Source of the DNA: Bacillota bacterium
GTDB lineage: Bacteria > Bacillota > Clostridia > Peptostreptococcales > Anaerovoracaceae
Reading direction: 5' to 3'
DNA length: 20,878 nt
Assembly (NCBI GenBank): GCA_029266295.1
Contig: JAQSXD010000015.1
Coordinates: 1-20,878, forward strand
The first letter of the stretch is position 1, and every line of letters starts with the position of its first letter. The translations under genes were made by a program, and so were the position numbers. A model generated the notes under the pieces. It saw only the letters and a list, made by a program, of their open reading frames with translations. It was not told where the DNA came from and ran no database searches. Shown piece after piece: positions 1-8,718 of this stretch.

Positions 1-91
1 ACACCTGTTCCCATCTCGAACACAGTAGTTAAGCTCTTCAGCGCTGATGATACTTGGCGGGCAGCTGCCTGGGAAAGTAGGACGTCGCCGG
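1..91 (+). rRNA. rrf: 5S ribosomal RNA, 3' part
   Basis: The first bases match the conserved body of bacterial 5S rRNA: ACACCUGUUCCCAUCUCGAACACAG-type loop B/helix III sequence, then UUAAGCUCUUCAGCGC, and the 3' GGGAAAGUAGGACGUCGCC end. Roughly 25-30 nt of the 5' end lie outside the window. The 3' end is put at the last G before the T-run at 91-97 and may be off by one or two bases. It is the end of an rRNA operon that continues into tRNA-Glu 11 nt downstream. Confidence 0.95.
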
Positions 92-102
92 TTTTTTATT
101 AA

Positions 103-177
103 GGCCCCATGGTCAAGCGGTCAAGACACCGCCCTTTCACGGCGGTAACCCGGGTTCGATTCCCGGTGGGGTCACCA
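103..177 (+). tRNA. tRNA-Glu (UUC anticodon)
   Basis: A full cloverleaf can be drawn. The acceptor stem pairs 103-109 (GGCCCCA) with 167-173 (TGGGGTC), followed by discriminator A174 and an encoded CCA at 175-177. The anticodon stem CCGCC/GGCGG encloses loop CTTTCAC with anticodon TTC, and the T arm carries GGTTCGATTCC. The gene lies just after 5S rRNA and before a terminator, so it is probably the last gene of the rRNA transcript. Confidence 0.97.
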
Positions 178-195
178 ATTAGTGCAAAATAGCAC

Positions 196-232
196 AAAAA
201 ACTCTGTTTATTACAGAGTTTTTTTTATTTTT
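196..232. terminator. Bidirectional intrinsic terminator after tRNA-Glu
   Basis: The stem AACTCTGT (200-207) pairs with ACAGAGTT (213-220) around loop TTATT, and a long T tract follows on the plus strand. On the minus strand the A-run at 196-200 becomes a U-run. The same hairpin can therefore end the rRNA/tRNA transcript and the convergent minus-strand gene that stops at 349. Confidence 0.85.
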
Positions 233-348
233 TTACCAAATTTTTCGGTTGGACAAGGCGACCAAGGTATCACGACAAATGATTCTGGAAAGGCAGCCTA
301 TTGTGATAAGGCCAATGATTATATACGGAACATCTTATTGACCATTCC

Positions 349-2049
349 TTATTGTAACGAGTCAACGGATAGGCTGTGTTCTGATTTTTTACGACACTGT
401 TTCATCAGTTGACGCAGCCTTTTAATAGCCTTTTTTTTATCCTTCGTTTCTTCTGGTATCTCATCCCATAAAAAAAGAAAGTAATTATGAAATGCTTTAA
501 CGATATTTTTATCTGAGACTGTAAAGTTCTTTTCTTGATAGGATGGATCTTTCTTTATTGCATGATGAAAGGTTTCGATCATGACGAGGCCATCACGCTT
601 TACCATCCAGTTAATGTTTACAATATGCGGATAGTCATTCTTGCTAACAAAGGCAATTTCATAGTTTTCATAGGTCTGAAGCAGATAAACGAGGTACTCC
701 AGCTGACAGATGATATCAATGTTATCAGGCTTTATATTTCTTAAAATATAGTTCTCGTCGAAAGAGTATTTGTTTTTCTCAATTAGTTCCTCAAGCGCTT
801 CAATGAAGTAAATGTCTTTGTATTGATAGCTTCTGATCTGAACGTGAAATGCTTCCAATCTACGATTATGCAGGTGGATGCGGTATGAAAGCTCCTGACC
901 TGTAATCCCTGTCAATCTGAGATATTTCTCATAGAGAGCCGATGGCATTGTTGTGGTGCTTAAGCCTTCCTTAAACACATATTTATTGCCTGGATGCTCT
1001 TCGATATCCGCGAAAACCTTTTGAAATTCGTAGGAATCCTGGGGCGGATATACTTTTAATAAGGGGATCGCAGCTGATAGATCCTGATAATATCTTGCTG
1101 ACCAGATTTCAATACTCTGCCTTGATTGAAAAAGAAAGGCACTATCAGGCGGGCCTTCGCTTTGCGTAGAAAAGCCATAGATTGCTCCAGATTTTGGAAC
1201 AATACATAACTCTTTGTTAAAAAATGATTCGCCGGATTTCTTGTGGTAGTAAACCTTAAGATTCCCTGCAGAGAGTAAACGAAGGTTTTCTATGATTCTT
1301 ACCGTACGATTTCCATTCTCATCCACTTTAATCAGCAGGATAATCTCCAGGCCGCTACGCAGTAATTCGTCCATAATCTGAATGAGCATACGGGTAAGCT
1401 CTTGTGCTCCGGGACTCAACAGTAAATCACTATTGCATGTGAGTAAAATCGGTTCTCTGGAATTATGTTTCTTCATCGCTGTGAGGAGAAGATTAATAAT
1501 TGCGCAAAGTATTTCTGATGATCCGCTGATGATCTGCACCTTATCATGGCCGGAAGTGAGATGTGCTTTCGTTTTTCCAAGCAATTGAATCGCGTTCCTG
1601 TGTTCGATTTTATTTAGAGATGGCAATTCCTCATTTCTTTTATCTGCAATCCCACTGATGTCTGTTTGTTGGTGGGTCTTTATTGTACTCGTTTTCCTGC
1701 TGTGTTTTAGTTTCCTCTGCACGATTAATGAGTAATTTTGGGATGACTGCAGAAACAGCCTTAAGCTGTCCTTTAAACTCTCTTCCGTTAGGCTTGACAA
1801 TGGTACTCCATATTTGGCCAGTAATTCGATTACTGCATTTCGCTGGACCAGATTATCCAATCTTTTCATAATAGAATCTAGTATTAGTTCAATATATGGT
1901 GATTCATTGGATGGTACCCTTTCGTTTCGTAACCATTTATATATTAAGGAAGAGTCGATGTTTATTTCTCTTGAAAGCTTACTGCTTTTCATATTCATGG
2001 CGCTTAGAATTCCCGATAAACATTCGCTATAGGTAATATTCTCTTTCAT
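349..2049 (-). CDS. Unrecognised 566-aa protein with N-terminal helix-turn-helix-like region
   Basis: I do not recognise the family as a whole. The start ATG (2047-2049) is preceded on the minus strand by GGGAG at suitable spacing. The first ~45 residues read like a XRE/Cro-type helix-turn-helix: KLSREINIDSSLIYKWLRN has the pattern of a helix, a turn with a small residue, and a recognition helix ending in KWLRN. Residues ~170-330 alternate hydrophobic strands and helices (SGSSEILCAIINLL, PILLTCNSDLLLSP, LEIILLIKVDENG), suggesting an alpha/beta domain. The C-terminal third is charged and rich in aromatic residues. No signal peptide or membrane segment is seen, so it is probably cytoplasmic. 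It diverges from the GGDEF/HD-GYP gene across a ~260-bp intergenic region with paired direct repeats. A regulatory role is inferred; a sensor or an ATP-independent regulator is equally possible. Confidence 0.6.
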   Translation of the reverse strand: MKENITYSECLSGILSAMNMKSSKLSREINIDSSLIYKWLRNERVPSNESPYIELILDSIMKRLDNLVQRNAVIELLAKYGVPLSSLTEESLKDSLRLFLQSSQNYSLIVQRKLKHSRKTSTIKTHQQTDISGIADKRNEELPSLNKIEHRNAIQLLGKTKAHLTSGHDKVQIISGSSEILCAIINLLLTAMKKHNSREPILLTCNSDLLLSPGAQELTRMLIQIMDELLRSGLEIILLIKVDENGNRTVRIIENLRLLSAGNLKVYYHKKSGESFFNKELCIVPKSGAIYGFSTQSEGPPDSAFLFQSRQSIEIWSARYYQDLSAAIPLLKVYPPQDSYEFQKVFADIEEHPGNKYVFKEGLSTTTMPSALYEKYLRLTGITGQELSYRIHLHNRRLEAFHVQIRSYQYKDIYFIEALEELIEKNKYSFDENYILRNIKPDNIDIICQLEYLVYLLQTYENYEIAFVSKNDYPHIVNINWMVKRDGLVMIETFHHAIKKDPSYQEKNFTVSDKNIVKAFHNYFLFLWDEIPEETKDKKKAIKRLRQLMKQCRKKSEHSLSVDSLQ

Positions 2050-2217
2050 TTTCTGCTCCCATACTTAACAAAAATTAGATTCATTCAACGAAATTGATAC
2101 CCATACATTTTACTTCAAACATAGCACACTGTAAAATCCTGTTGGATTTTGTCAGAAAAGTGGACAGGACAAATCGGAAACTTCAGGGATTTTTTGTCTT
2201 AGTTTGTGTATGATAGA

Positions 2218-2280
2218 AAGCAAAATAAGTATCGTCTCTAATTAGTATATTTGGAAGCAATATAAGTGTTGTCCTAATCA
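2218..2280. repeat. Two imperfect ~26-bp direct repeats upstream of the GGDEF/HD-GYP gene
   Basis: AAGCAAAATAAGTATCGTC with following TCTAATTA (2218-2244) recurs as AAGCAATATAAGTGTTGTC with following CTAATCA (2255-2280). The copies start 37 bp apart. They occupy the divergent intergenic region (2050-2309) 30-90 bp before the downstream start codon. The rest of that region is AT-rich, and I see no convincing -35/-10 pair in it. The repeats could be protein-binding sites or a local duplication. Confidence 0.6.
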
Positions 2281-2309
2281 TGATAGAGTGGCTGGCAGGA
2301 GCGCATATA

Positions 2310-4151
2310 ATGAAGAATTTTCACCAAGAGTTAAAACCAAATAAGCGAAAAATGATGCTAATGCTAACAACGCTTCTGATTTTTATAATCAGCTATCTAT
2401 GTCTTTCAAATGGTGTGTTTATTATATATCAAAACTTGTTTTATCTCCCCATCGTATACTCATGCTTTCAGTACGAAAGAAAAGGTTTGTTTTTTTCTGC
2501 TTTCATCAGCATCTTTCATTATGTGCTCTTTTCCATCTTTCATCCTGAGCCTCTGTGGGAGGAGATTGTGAGGTTGGGTGTATTCCTTGCAATTGGACTA
2601 ATTACATATCAATTATCGGAAGGGATAAAAAGAGAACGATTAACGGTTGAACATTTAAATCAGTGCCTTATTAAGGATCTGAGTGCAAGAGCGCAGCTTG
2701 AAGAACATCTTGAGCAGGAGAAGGAACGGCTTCGGATCGCCATTGCCTCGATTGGTGACGGAGTAATTTCGACCGATCAGAGGGGAAGGATAACAATTTT
2801 AAATCAGGTGGCGGAACGAATGACAGGTTGGAAACAGGAGGATGCCCTTGAACTGCCCTTTGAGCAAGTTTTTCGTATTATTAACGAAGAAACCGGGGCT
2901 GCATGCGAAAATCCCATTCATAAAGTTCTGGAGCACGGTGTAACACAAGGTCTCGCAAATCACACGGCGCTGATCTCCCTAGACGGAACAGTGCGATCCA
3001 TTGCGGATAGTGTGGCTCCTATTAAAAATAAGAATGGGGACATACAAGGTGTAATTCTTGTATTCAGAGATGTTACCGATGAGAAAAAAAGGCAGGAAGA
3101 GATCTATTTCAAAAGCTATTATGATGCATTGACGGGAATGCATAATAGAAGATATTTCGAAGAAGAAATCAAAAGGCTAGATGTTGCCAGAAATCTTCCA
3201 ATCTCGATTATCATGGGGGATCTTAATGGACTGAAACTTGTCAATGATACGTTTGGTCATGCGCGGGGGGACAAACTTCTGATGAAAGCCGCCAGTGCAA
3301 TGAAAACGGCTTGTCGATGCGGGGACATTGCTGCTCGCTGGGGCGGCGATGAATTTGTGATGCTGCTGCCAAAAACAACGAAAGAGGAAGTTGAGGATAT
3401 TGTAAGAAAGATCTTGCGGTCCTGCAGTAAAATGAAGGTTGGCTCACTGAATGTTTCTGTTTCTTTAGGCTGGGGAACCAAAATAGAAAAAGACGAAAGT
3501 TTAAGCAAGGTTCTGAAAAGTGCAGAGGATTATATGTACAAGCATAAACTGGCAGAGAGCGGCAGTATGAGGGGAAATATCATCCATGCAATATTCCGCA
3601 CCCTTCGGGAAAAAAATCCGCGAATCGAAAGCCACTCAGAAAGGGTAAGCCTCCTCTGCGAACAGATTGGCGCAGCGATGAGCCTATCTGCGAAAGATAT
3701 CAATGAATTGAAAGTCAGCGGTCTCCTGCATGATATCGGAAAAGTCACGATTGATGACAGGATTCTTCAAAAGACTGAGAAGCTGACAGAATATGAGTGG
3801 TTGGAAATTAAACGGCACTCGGATATCGGATACCGTATTTTAAACACATCACCGGATATGTCTGATATTGCAGTAAATGTCTTGTCTCACCATGAGCGCC
3901 TGGATGGTAAAGGATACCCCCGGGGAATTTACGGAGAGGAGATTCCACTGGCTTCGAGAATTATCGCTGTTGCAGATTCCTATGATGCCATGACGAATGA
4001 CAGGCCTTATAAAAAGATTCAGAGCAAAGACGAAGCGATTGAGGAGTTGATAAAAAATAAGGACACGCAGTTTGATCCGAAGATCGTTGATCTATTTATC
4101 GAAAAAATCCTGCGTACTGGAGATAGAATAAAAAGATCATCCGGGAATTGA
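2310..4151 (+). CDS. Membrane PAS-GGDEF-HD-GYP protein (bifunctional cyclic-di-GMP enzyme)
   Basis: It probably both makes and degrades c-di-GMP at the membrane. The start is put at 2310, not the in-frame ATG at 2280, because AGGAG at 2297-2301 sits 8 nt before 2310; this gives 613 aa. About four hydrophobic segments fill residues ~15-100, followed by a short coiled-coil linker. A PAS domain comes next (GVISTDQRGRITILNQ through GVILVFRDVTDEKK, ~140-255). The GGDEF domain (~270-420) has an intact GGDEF motif at 3342-3356 and an inhibitory RxxD site (RCGD) exactly five residues before it. The HD-GYP domain (~425-600) has HDIGK and HHERLDGKGYPRG, so metal ligands look complete. Both catalytic motifs look intact, so neither domain is obviously degenerate. 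A chemoreceptor-like gene follows after 145 bp, suggesting motility or surface-behaviour control. Confidence 0.92.
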   Translation: MKNFHQELKPNKRKMMLMLTTLLIFIISYLCLSNGVFIIYQNLFYLPIVYSCFQYERKGLFFSAFISIFHYVLFSIFHPEPLWEEIVRLGVFLAIGLITYQLSEGIKRERLTVEHLNQCLIKDLSARAQLEEHLEQEKERLRIAIASIGDGVISTDQRGRITILNQVAERMTGWKQEDALELPFEQVFRIINEETGAACENPIHKVLEHGVTQGLANHTALISLDGTVRSIADSVAPIKNKNGDIQGVILVFRDVTDEKKRQEEIYFKSYYDALTGMHNRRYFEEEIKRLDVARNLPISIIMGDLNGLKLVNDTFGHARGDKLLMKAASAMKTACRCGDIAARWGGDEFVMLLPKTTKEEVEDIVRKILRSCSKMKVGSLNVSVSLGWGTKIEKDESLSKVLKSAEDYMYKHKLAESGSMRGNIIHAIFRTLREKNPRIESHSERVSLLCEQIGAAMSLSAKDINELKVSGLLHDIGKVTIDDRILQKTEKLTEYEWLEIKRHSDIGYRILNTSPDMSDIAVNVLSHHERLDGKGYPRGIYGEEIPLASRIIAVADSYDAMTNDRPYKKIQSKDEAIEELIKNKDTQFDPKIVDLFIEKILRTGDRIKRSSGN

Positions 4152-4295
4152 CACCATAGAATCGTAGAAAGCAAATCAAAGAAAAGAAATGGAAAGGAAA
4201 GGTGAAAGTGCGGCCATGGGATTTACATAGTTTTTAACGGTATTGGTAAGGTGCTAGTCAGCGAGTTAATCGGTGATTTTTGAGAACAGGAGGAA

Positions 4296-6770
4296 GTGTT
4301 GTTAAATATAAGGAAGGGACAAATAACTGTCTTAATTGGGACTTTAATCGCATTTAGCATTTTGGGACTGACGGTCATTAAGATGAATGATGACCAACAG
4401 CTCAGAACAAGAAACCTGCTTGCAGCAGCAGAGCTTGCAGTCGTAATTACAGGAATAACAGCAGTTATCAGCATAAGCAAAAACAGCAATAGACAGAAAA
4501 AAGAGCTGCACAGTATTGCACAAAGACTTGAGGACAGAGAGAACGCCTTTCAAAAGAGTATACTGATAGCTGATGAGATTGCCTCTGGTGAATTCTCTCT
4601 GAAACTGCTTGCTGAGTCTGAGCAGAATCCATTGTCAGTTGCATTGCATTCCATTGCGCTCAATTGTAATCTGCTTATAAATGAAGCCGCAAAGATTTCA
4701 GAAACATCCCGGCAGGAAGCCTGGAATGATCAAAGGGAGACCAGTACACTAAAAGGCGGATTTGCGAAGATCCTTAAACTTCAGTCTGATGGACTGTACG
4801 CAGCAGGGGAGCATATCAAACTGATAAAGGAATATATGAGTAGATTTGCGGAGGGTGAGGACTTAGCAAATCTTGAAACGAGATGTGATGATGGTAGATT
4901 TTTTTTCATAGATGAACTCAAAAACATATGTAAGCCCTGTGAAGCATTGCAGGAGGAGCTTGATATCCTTCGCAGAGCGGTCGTGGAAGGTGACCTTTCG
5001 CATAGAATCCATCAGGAGAGATTTTCTGGAAGATATCGGAAGATGGCGGATTGTCTGAATGAGACGTTGGATCTTGCAGCTGCGCCATTGAACTTGTCTG
5101 TGATGTGTTTGAAACAGATCAGTGAAGGAAAAATTCCGGAGCGCATTACTGATTATGCGGGGGGATTCCTTGAGGTGAAAAACAGCATCAGCCAATGCGT
5201 TGACGGTATGGAAGCCCTGATTGAGGTTAGAGATCTTTTGTATCGAATGAGTGTCAATGACTATACCCTTACTATGGAAGGGAGATTCAACGGGATCTTC
5301 GGAGAACTTGCATCAGGAATTAACGGTGTCTCAGAACGCATCCGAAATACCATACGAATTTTGAACGACATTGCAGATGGAGATCTCAGCGATCTGGATG
5401 ACCTGCATAAAATTGGGAAAAGAAGTGAAAATGACATGCTCATGCCTTCTATGATCAAGATGATGGAGAATATACAGGGGTCGGTGGATGAGACTTCGCG
5501 GCTTACCAATGCAGTCATCGAGGGGGAGCTAACCATGCGATCAGATTCTGATCATTTTGAAGGTGCGTGGAGAGAGCTTATCGACGGAATGAACCATATC
5601 ATGGCCGAAGTATCAAAACCTCTGCAAGAGGTTTCTGAAGTCATGGGGGAAATGCGTTCGGGCAGACTGCAGACTTCTGTGAGAGGTGCTTACCAGGGGG
5701 ATTTTGATTTGCTTGCTCAGTCCATCAATATCTTTACATCGGACTTGAGGTCAGTCATTAGTGATATTACGTTTACAGTAGGACAAATTGCGGAGGGCAA
5801 TCTGGCGGTAGATCATGTAAAAGATTACCAGGGCGATTTTTCACATATTTCAGTAGCGCTCAACAACATCATCGATTCCCTGAATATCGTCATGGGCGAT
5901 ATGAATAAAGCATCGGATCAAGTGGCCGCTGGGTCCCGGCAGGTCTCAGAGGGAAGCCAGTCTCTTTCTCAGGGTTCAACAGAGCAGGCCAGTACCGTTG
6001 AGGAATTGGCCGCCTCTATCTCTGAGATTGCGTCTCAGACGAAACAGAATGCAGTAAATGCAAACAATGCCAATGATTTTGCTTCTCAGGCTAAGGTCAA
6101 TGCGGAGAAAGGTAATCAGCAAATGAAAGAAATGCTCAGAGCGATGTCTGATATTAGTGATTCCTCTGTCAATATTTCGAAGATTATCAAAGTCATCGAC
6201 GATATTGCATTTCAAACCAATATTCTTGCCTTAAATGCAGCTGTAGAGGCTGCTAGGGCAGGCCAGCATGGGAAAGGCTTTGCAGTTGTTGCAGAAGAGG
6301 TTAGAAACCTCGCAGCCCGCAGCGCTGATGCAGCAAAAAATACCACAGAGCTGATTGAGAGTTCCATTGCGAGGGTTCAGACAGGGACTGGGATTGCAAA
6401 AGAGACCGCTGCGGCACTTCATGATATTGTGGAGACCATTGAACAAGCGGCAGACCTGGTGGGAAATATTGCAGAGGCTTCCAACGAGCAGGCTTCTGGT
6501 ATCGTTCAGATTAACAAAGGGTTGGATCAGGTTTCCCAGGTTGTTCAGAATAATTCAGCCACTGCCGAGGAGAGCGCTGCAGCAAGTGAGGAACTCTCCG
6601 GACAAGCAGAGCTACTCAAGGAAATGGTTAGGAGATTCAAGGTGAGGGATCGCTTGGATGAGTCAAACGTAAACGAGAGTGCCCTTTCTTTCCGTAAGAC
6701 CGAAGTAATGCCAGTGATACATACCTATGAGCAGTTGACGCTTGGGAATAAGTTGGGGAGCAAATATTAA
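4296..6770 (+). CDS. Methyl-accepting chemotaxis-like protein with two TM segments and repeated HAMP-like modules
   Basis: The protein feeds signals to CheA/CheW. The C-terminal signalling hairpin is unmistakable: the tip IDDIAFQTNILALNAAVEAA followed by RAGQHGKGFAVVAEEVRNLA (residues ~632-675), flanked by heptad-rich adaptation helices. The N-terminus has two hydrophobic helices (~8-28 and ~40-60) separated by only about a dozen residues, so there is no extracytoplasmic sensor domain. Residues ~215-520 hold several HAMP-like units with recurring EGDL/DGDLS/EGEL/EGNL turns, consistent with a poly-HAMP cytoplasmic stalk. No NWETF-type CheR tether is seen at the C-terminus. Start choice is uncertain: AGGAGG at 4288-4293 is 2 nt from GTG 4296 and 5 nt from TTG 4299, so TTG 4299 may be the true start. 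It is likely co-transcribed with the preceding c-di-GMP gene. Confidence 0.92.
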   Translation: MLLNIRKGQITVLIGTLIAFSILGLTVIKMNDDQQLRTRNLLAAAELAVVITGITAVISISKNSNRQKKELHSIAQRLEDRENAFQKSILIADEIASGEFSLKLLAESEQNPLSVALHSIALNCNLLINEAAKISETSRQEAWNDQRETSTLKGGFAKILKLQSDGLYAAGEHIKLIKEYMSRFAEGEDLANLETRCDDGRFFFIDELKNICKPCEALQEELDILRRAVVEGDLSHRIHQERFSGRYRKMADCLNETLDLAAAPLNLSVMCLKQISEGKIPERITDYAGGFLEVKNSISQCVDGMEALIEVRDLLYRMSVNDYTLTMEGRFNGIFGELASGINGVSERIRNTIRILNDIADGDLSDLDDLHKIGKRSENDMLMPSMIKMMENIQGSVDETSRLTNAVIEGELTMRSDSDHFEGAWRELIDGMNHIMAEVSKPLQEVSEVMGEMRSGRLQTSVRGAYQGDFDLLAQSINIFTSDLRSVISDITFTVGQIAEGNLAVDHVKDYQGDFSHISVALNNIIDSLNIVMGDMNKASDQVAAGSRQVSEGSQSLSQGSTEQASTVEELAASISEIASQTKQNAVNANNANDFASQAKVNAEKGNQQMKEMLRAMSDISDSSVNISKIIKVIDDIAFQTNILALNAAVEAARAGQHGKGFAVVAEEVRNLAARSADAAKNTTELIESSIARVQTGTGIAKETAAALHDIVETIEQAADLVGNIAEASNEQASGIVQINKGLDQVSQVVQNNSATAEESAAASEELSGQAELLKEMVRRFKVRDRLDESNVNESALSFRKTEVMPVIHTYEQLTLGNKLGSKY

Positions 6771-6774
6771 AAAA

Positions 6775-6811
6775 TATCCAGATGGCGGGAAGTAATCCCG
6801 TCATCTGGATA
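6775..6811. terminator. Long-stem terminator between convergent genes
   Basis: A 16-bp stem with one G-T pair (TATCCAGATGGCGGGA at 6775-6790 and TCCCGTCATCTGGATA at 6796-6811) encloses loop AGTAA. On the minus strand it is followed by a U-run from the A tract at 6769-6774, so it is strongest as terminator of the minus-strand membrane gene. On the plus strand it may still stop the chemoreceptor transcript or protect its 3' end. Confidence 0.8.
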
Positions 6812-6854
6812 ATGTATACCCCATGCAGTATTAGGTATTAGGGTCAAAATAATC

Positions 6855-8396
6855 TTAGGATAAGAATAACGAGTATGCAACGCCGATAGAGCCTACTATA
6901 AATAGAGAAAGGATTACTTTTGCAGGCATTTTTCCATTATTTTCGACGGCTTTTCCAAAGAGACCAAATACAAATGGGTGTATCAGGAATGGCATCGCAA
7001 AGATGAGCGGAATAAGGGCTGCTGCTTCTTGACTAAACATTCCGCCCTGAATCGCTGCGAAAAGACCGAAGTGAGAAATAGCAGAAGAAGTCGCCATAGC
7101 CGAATCATTAATACTCATTCCCGAGAGTGCCAGCATTAGAAAACTTCCAAACACTGCTACGATCTGGAAACCAAATGAAAACTGCATTAATCCTTTCACT
7201 TCTTTTGTCTTGTCACCGGAGGCGGATTTTAAGGTTCTCAGGGATAAATACGTAACCCCGATCCCTACGACAACAAGTGGAGCTACCCAGCCGACGTACA
7301 AAGAACCTCTTGATGCGCTGGCTGCCAGGATAGAAAACACAAAAATATGCCCGAAAAAGGGGATGTTTATCATAATTGGAGCTCTCGATGCAGCTTCATC
7401 GCCTAGGTCCCCAGCTGTACAGGCACCGGTTAATCCAGAGTGTGATAAAGCACCTGCCATACCGGGTCCAAGATTTCTGACATGGTTTGCCTTTGCGATC
7501 CAGATAAGAAGGGTAAGTCCTCCAAACATCCAGAATAATTGACCGAAGAGACCATATGCCATAACCGCTTTCATTCCTGTTATCTTGAATGCTTCTACCA
7601 TAAGGGAGCCGCCTACAATGAAGTTGGCCGCCAAAACAACTGGAATTCCGGCAAAAAGTAGGGAGCGCAATGTGGGACCGAATTTCCAGTCAGAGAAAAT
7701 AGCTCCAAGTCCTGCTGAAATCATCATTGCAAAAAATATTTGTGGTAAAGCGATGACTGGTTTGACTGAAGATGAAATGAATGATGATAAAAACAAGATT
7801 AATACGATGACAATAATTTCGAGAACACCTTTTCCAAGATACTGTCGTTTGTCTTTTATTCTTGCACGTGGGTCAATCAGAATGACGGCTCCGGCAAGGC
7901 CCAGATATGCAATGATTGGATAGAATTGATGTAGCGGGTCTCCGGACTCTACACCATAGATGAGCCTGATCAGACCTTCGATTCCAAGCAGAATAAAAAA
8001 TGCTCTAATAATAAAAATTAACTGCGTATTTTTTGTCCCAAGAAGTATTTCATCTTGGCATAATGAAACTGTATCATCAACAGCGATTTCTTGGTGGGTA
8101 AGAATTTTTTTAATTTCCTGGCCTCCGACAAAAAAGGATGCGATTAATGCCGTTATGGTAACCTTACTCATCAGAATTACAACTGGCAATTCTTTAACAC
8201 CTGGAGTTGCAACGTTTCCAGCAACAAGAGAATAGCCCATTAACAATCCGAAGATAACAATGATCAGGATAGGGGAATACTTTGTTCCTGACACGACTGT
8301 ACGGGCAATAAGGATAATCGGTATGACCAGCAAGAAAGTTATAATGAGCTGATCAAGCATTTGAATGTGGGTGACTTGCTCTAAAATTTTCTCCAT
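6855..8396 (-). CDS. Polytopic membrane protein, probable secondary transporter of unresolved family
   Basis: The 513-aa protein is almost wholly hydrophobic, with about 12-14 likely membrane helices and a short polar loop near residues 95-120 (KKILTHQEIAVDD). The start ATG (8394-8396) has a strong AGGAGGT on the minus strand at 6-nt spacing. The best-looking motif is a small-residue loop, LGPGMAGALSHSGLTGACTA followed by GDLGDEAASRAP (~305-335). Glycine-rich re-entrant loops of this kind occur in sodium-coupled carboxylate/amino acid carriers such as GltS, but I cannot make a firm match to GltS. It is monocistronic, with its own promoter-like sequence and terminator. No substrate can be read from the neighbours. 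Confidence 0.6.
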   Translation of the reverse strand: MEKILEQVTHIQMLDQLIITFLLVIPIILIARTVVSGTKYSPILIIVIFGLLMGYSLVAGNVATPGVKELPVVILMSKVTITALIASFFVGGQEIKKILTHQEIAVDDTVSLCQDEILLGTKNTQLIFIIRAFFILLGIEGLIRLIYGVESGDPLHQFYPIIAYLGLAGAVILIDPRARIKDKRQYLGKGVLEIIVIVLILFLSSFISSSVKPVIALPQIFFAMMISAGLGAIFSDWKFGPTLRSLLFAGIPVVLAANFIVGGSLMVEAFKITGMKAVMAYGLFGQLFWMFGGLTLLIWIAKANHVRNLGPGMAGALSHSGLTGACTAGDLGDEAASRAPIMINIPFFGHIFVFSILAASASRGSLYVGWVAPLVVVGIGVTYLSLRTLKSASGDKTKEVKGLMQFSFGFQIVAVFGSFLMLALSGMSINDSAMATSSAISHFGLFAAIQGGMFSQEAAALIPLIFAMPFLIHPFVFGLFGKAVENNGKMPAKVILSLFIVGSIGVAYSLFLS

Positions 8397-8438
8397 TAAA
8401 TACCTCCTGATAAAGATTGAAATATTAACGATTAAGAT

Positions 8439-8468
8439 AATATATCATAGGTTTGCAGCCGGGATCAA
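8439..8468 (-). promoter_or_regulatory. Candidate promoter of the minus-strand membrane protein gene
   Basis: On the minus strand TTGATC (8463-8468) and TATATT (8439-8444) are 18 bp apart, about 45 bp before the start codon. Both boxes are good but not perfect. Between this site and the tRNA-Leu promoter at 8689 the DNA is AT-rich, and I see no gene in it. Confidence 0.4.
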
Positions 8469-8688
8469 CTCTTAAATAACCTTAAAAGCAAAGACAGCAA
8501 ATTAATACTCAATATAATAAGTTTGCGGTTAAATCAGTACGTTTTTGCCGGATTTGACCCAAAATTGATCCTTTTTCATAATGTTTATAGGATGTGATTT
8601 CCTTTGCTAAATATATTCGTGATATAGTAAACTGAAAAAACCCCAATGAAAATTTCATCAAAAATGAAAAAATAAAATCGAAAAACAG

Positions 8689-8718
8689 TTGACAAAGGGG
8701 GTGACAATCGAGTAGAAT
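8689..8718 (+). promoter_or_regulatory. Sigma-A-type promoter of tRNA-Leu
   Basis: TTGACA (8689-8694) and TAGAAT (8713-8718) are separated by 18 bp. The predicted start is near 8725, about 50 nt before the mature tRNA. An inverted repeat overlaps this promoter and is listed separately. Confidence 0.7.

Noticed and set aside
2050..2309. Cyclic-di-GMP riboswitch upstream of the GGDEF/HD-GYP gene
   Set aside because: No GEMM-type conserved core or tetraloop-receptor arrangement was found; only direct repeats are visible.
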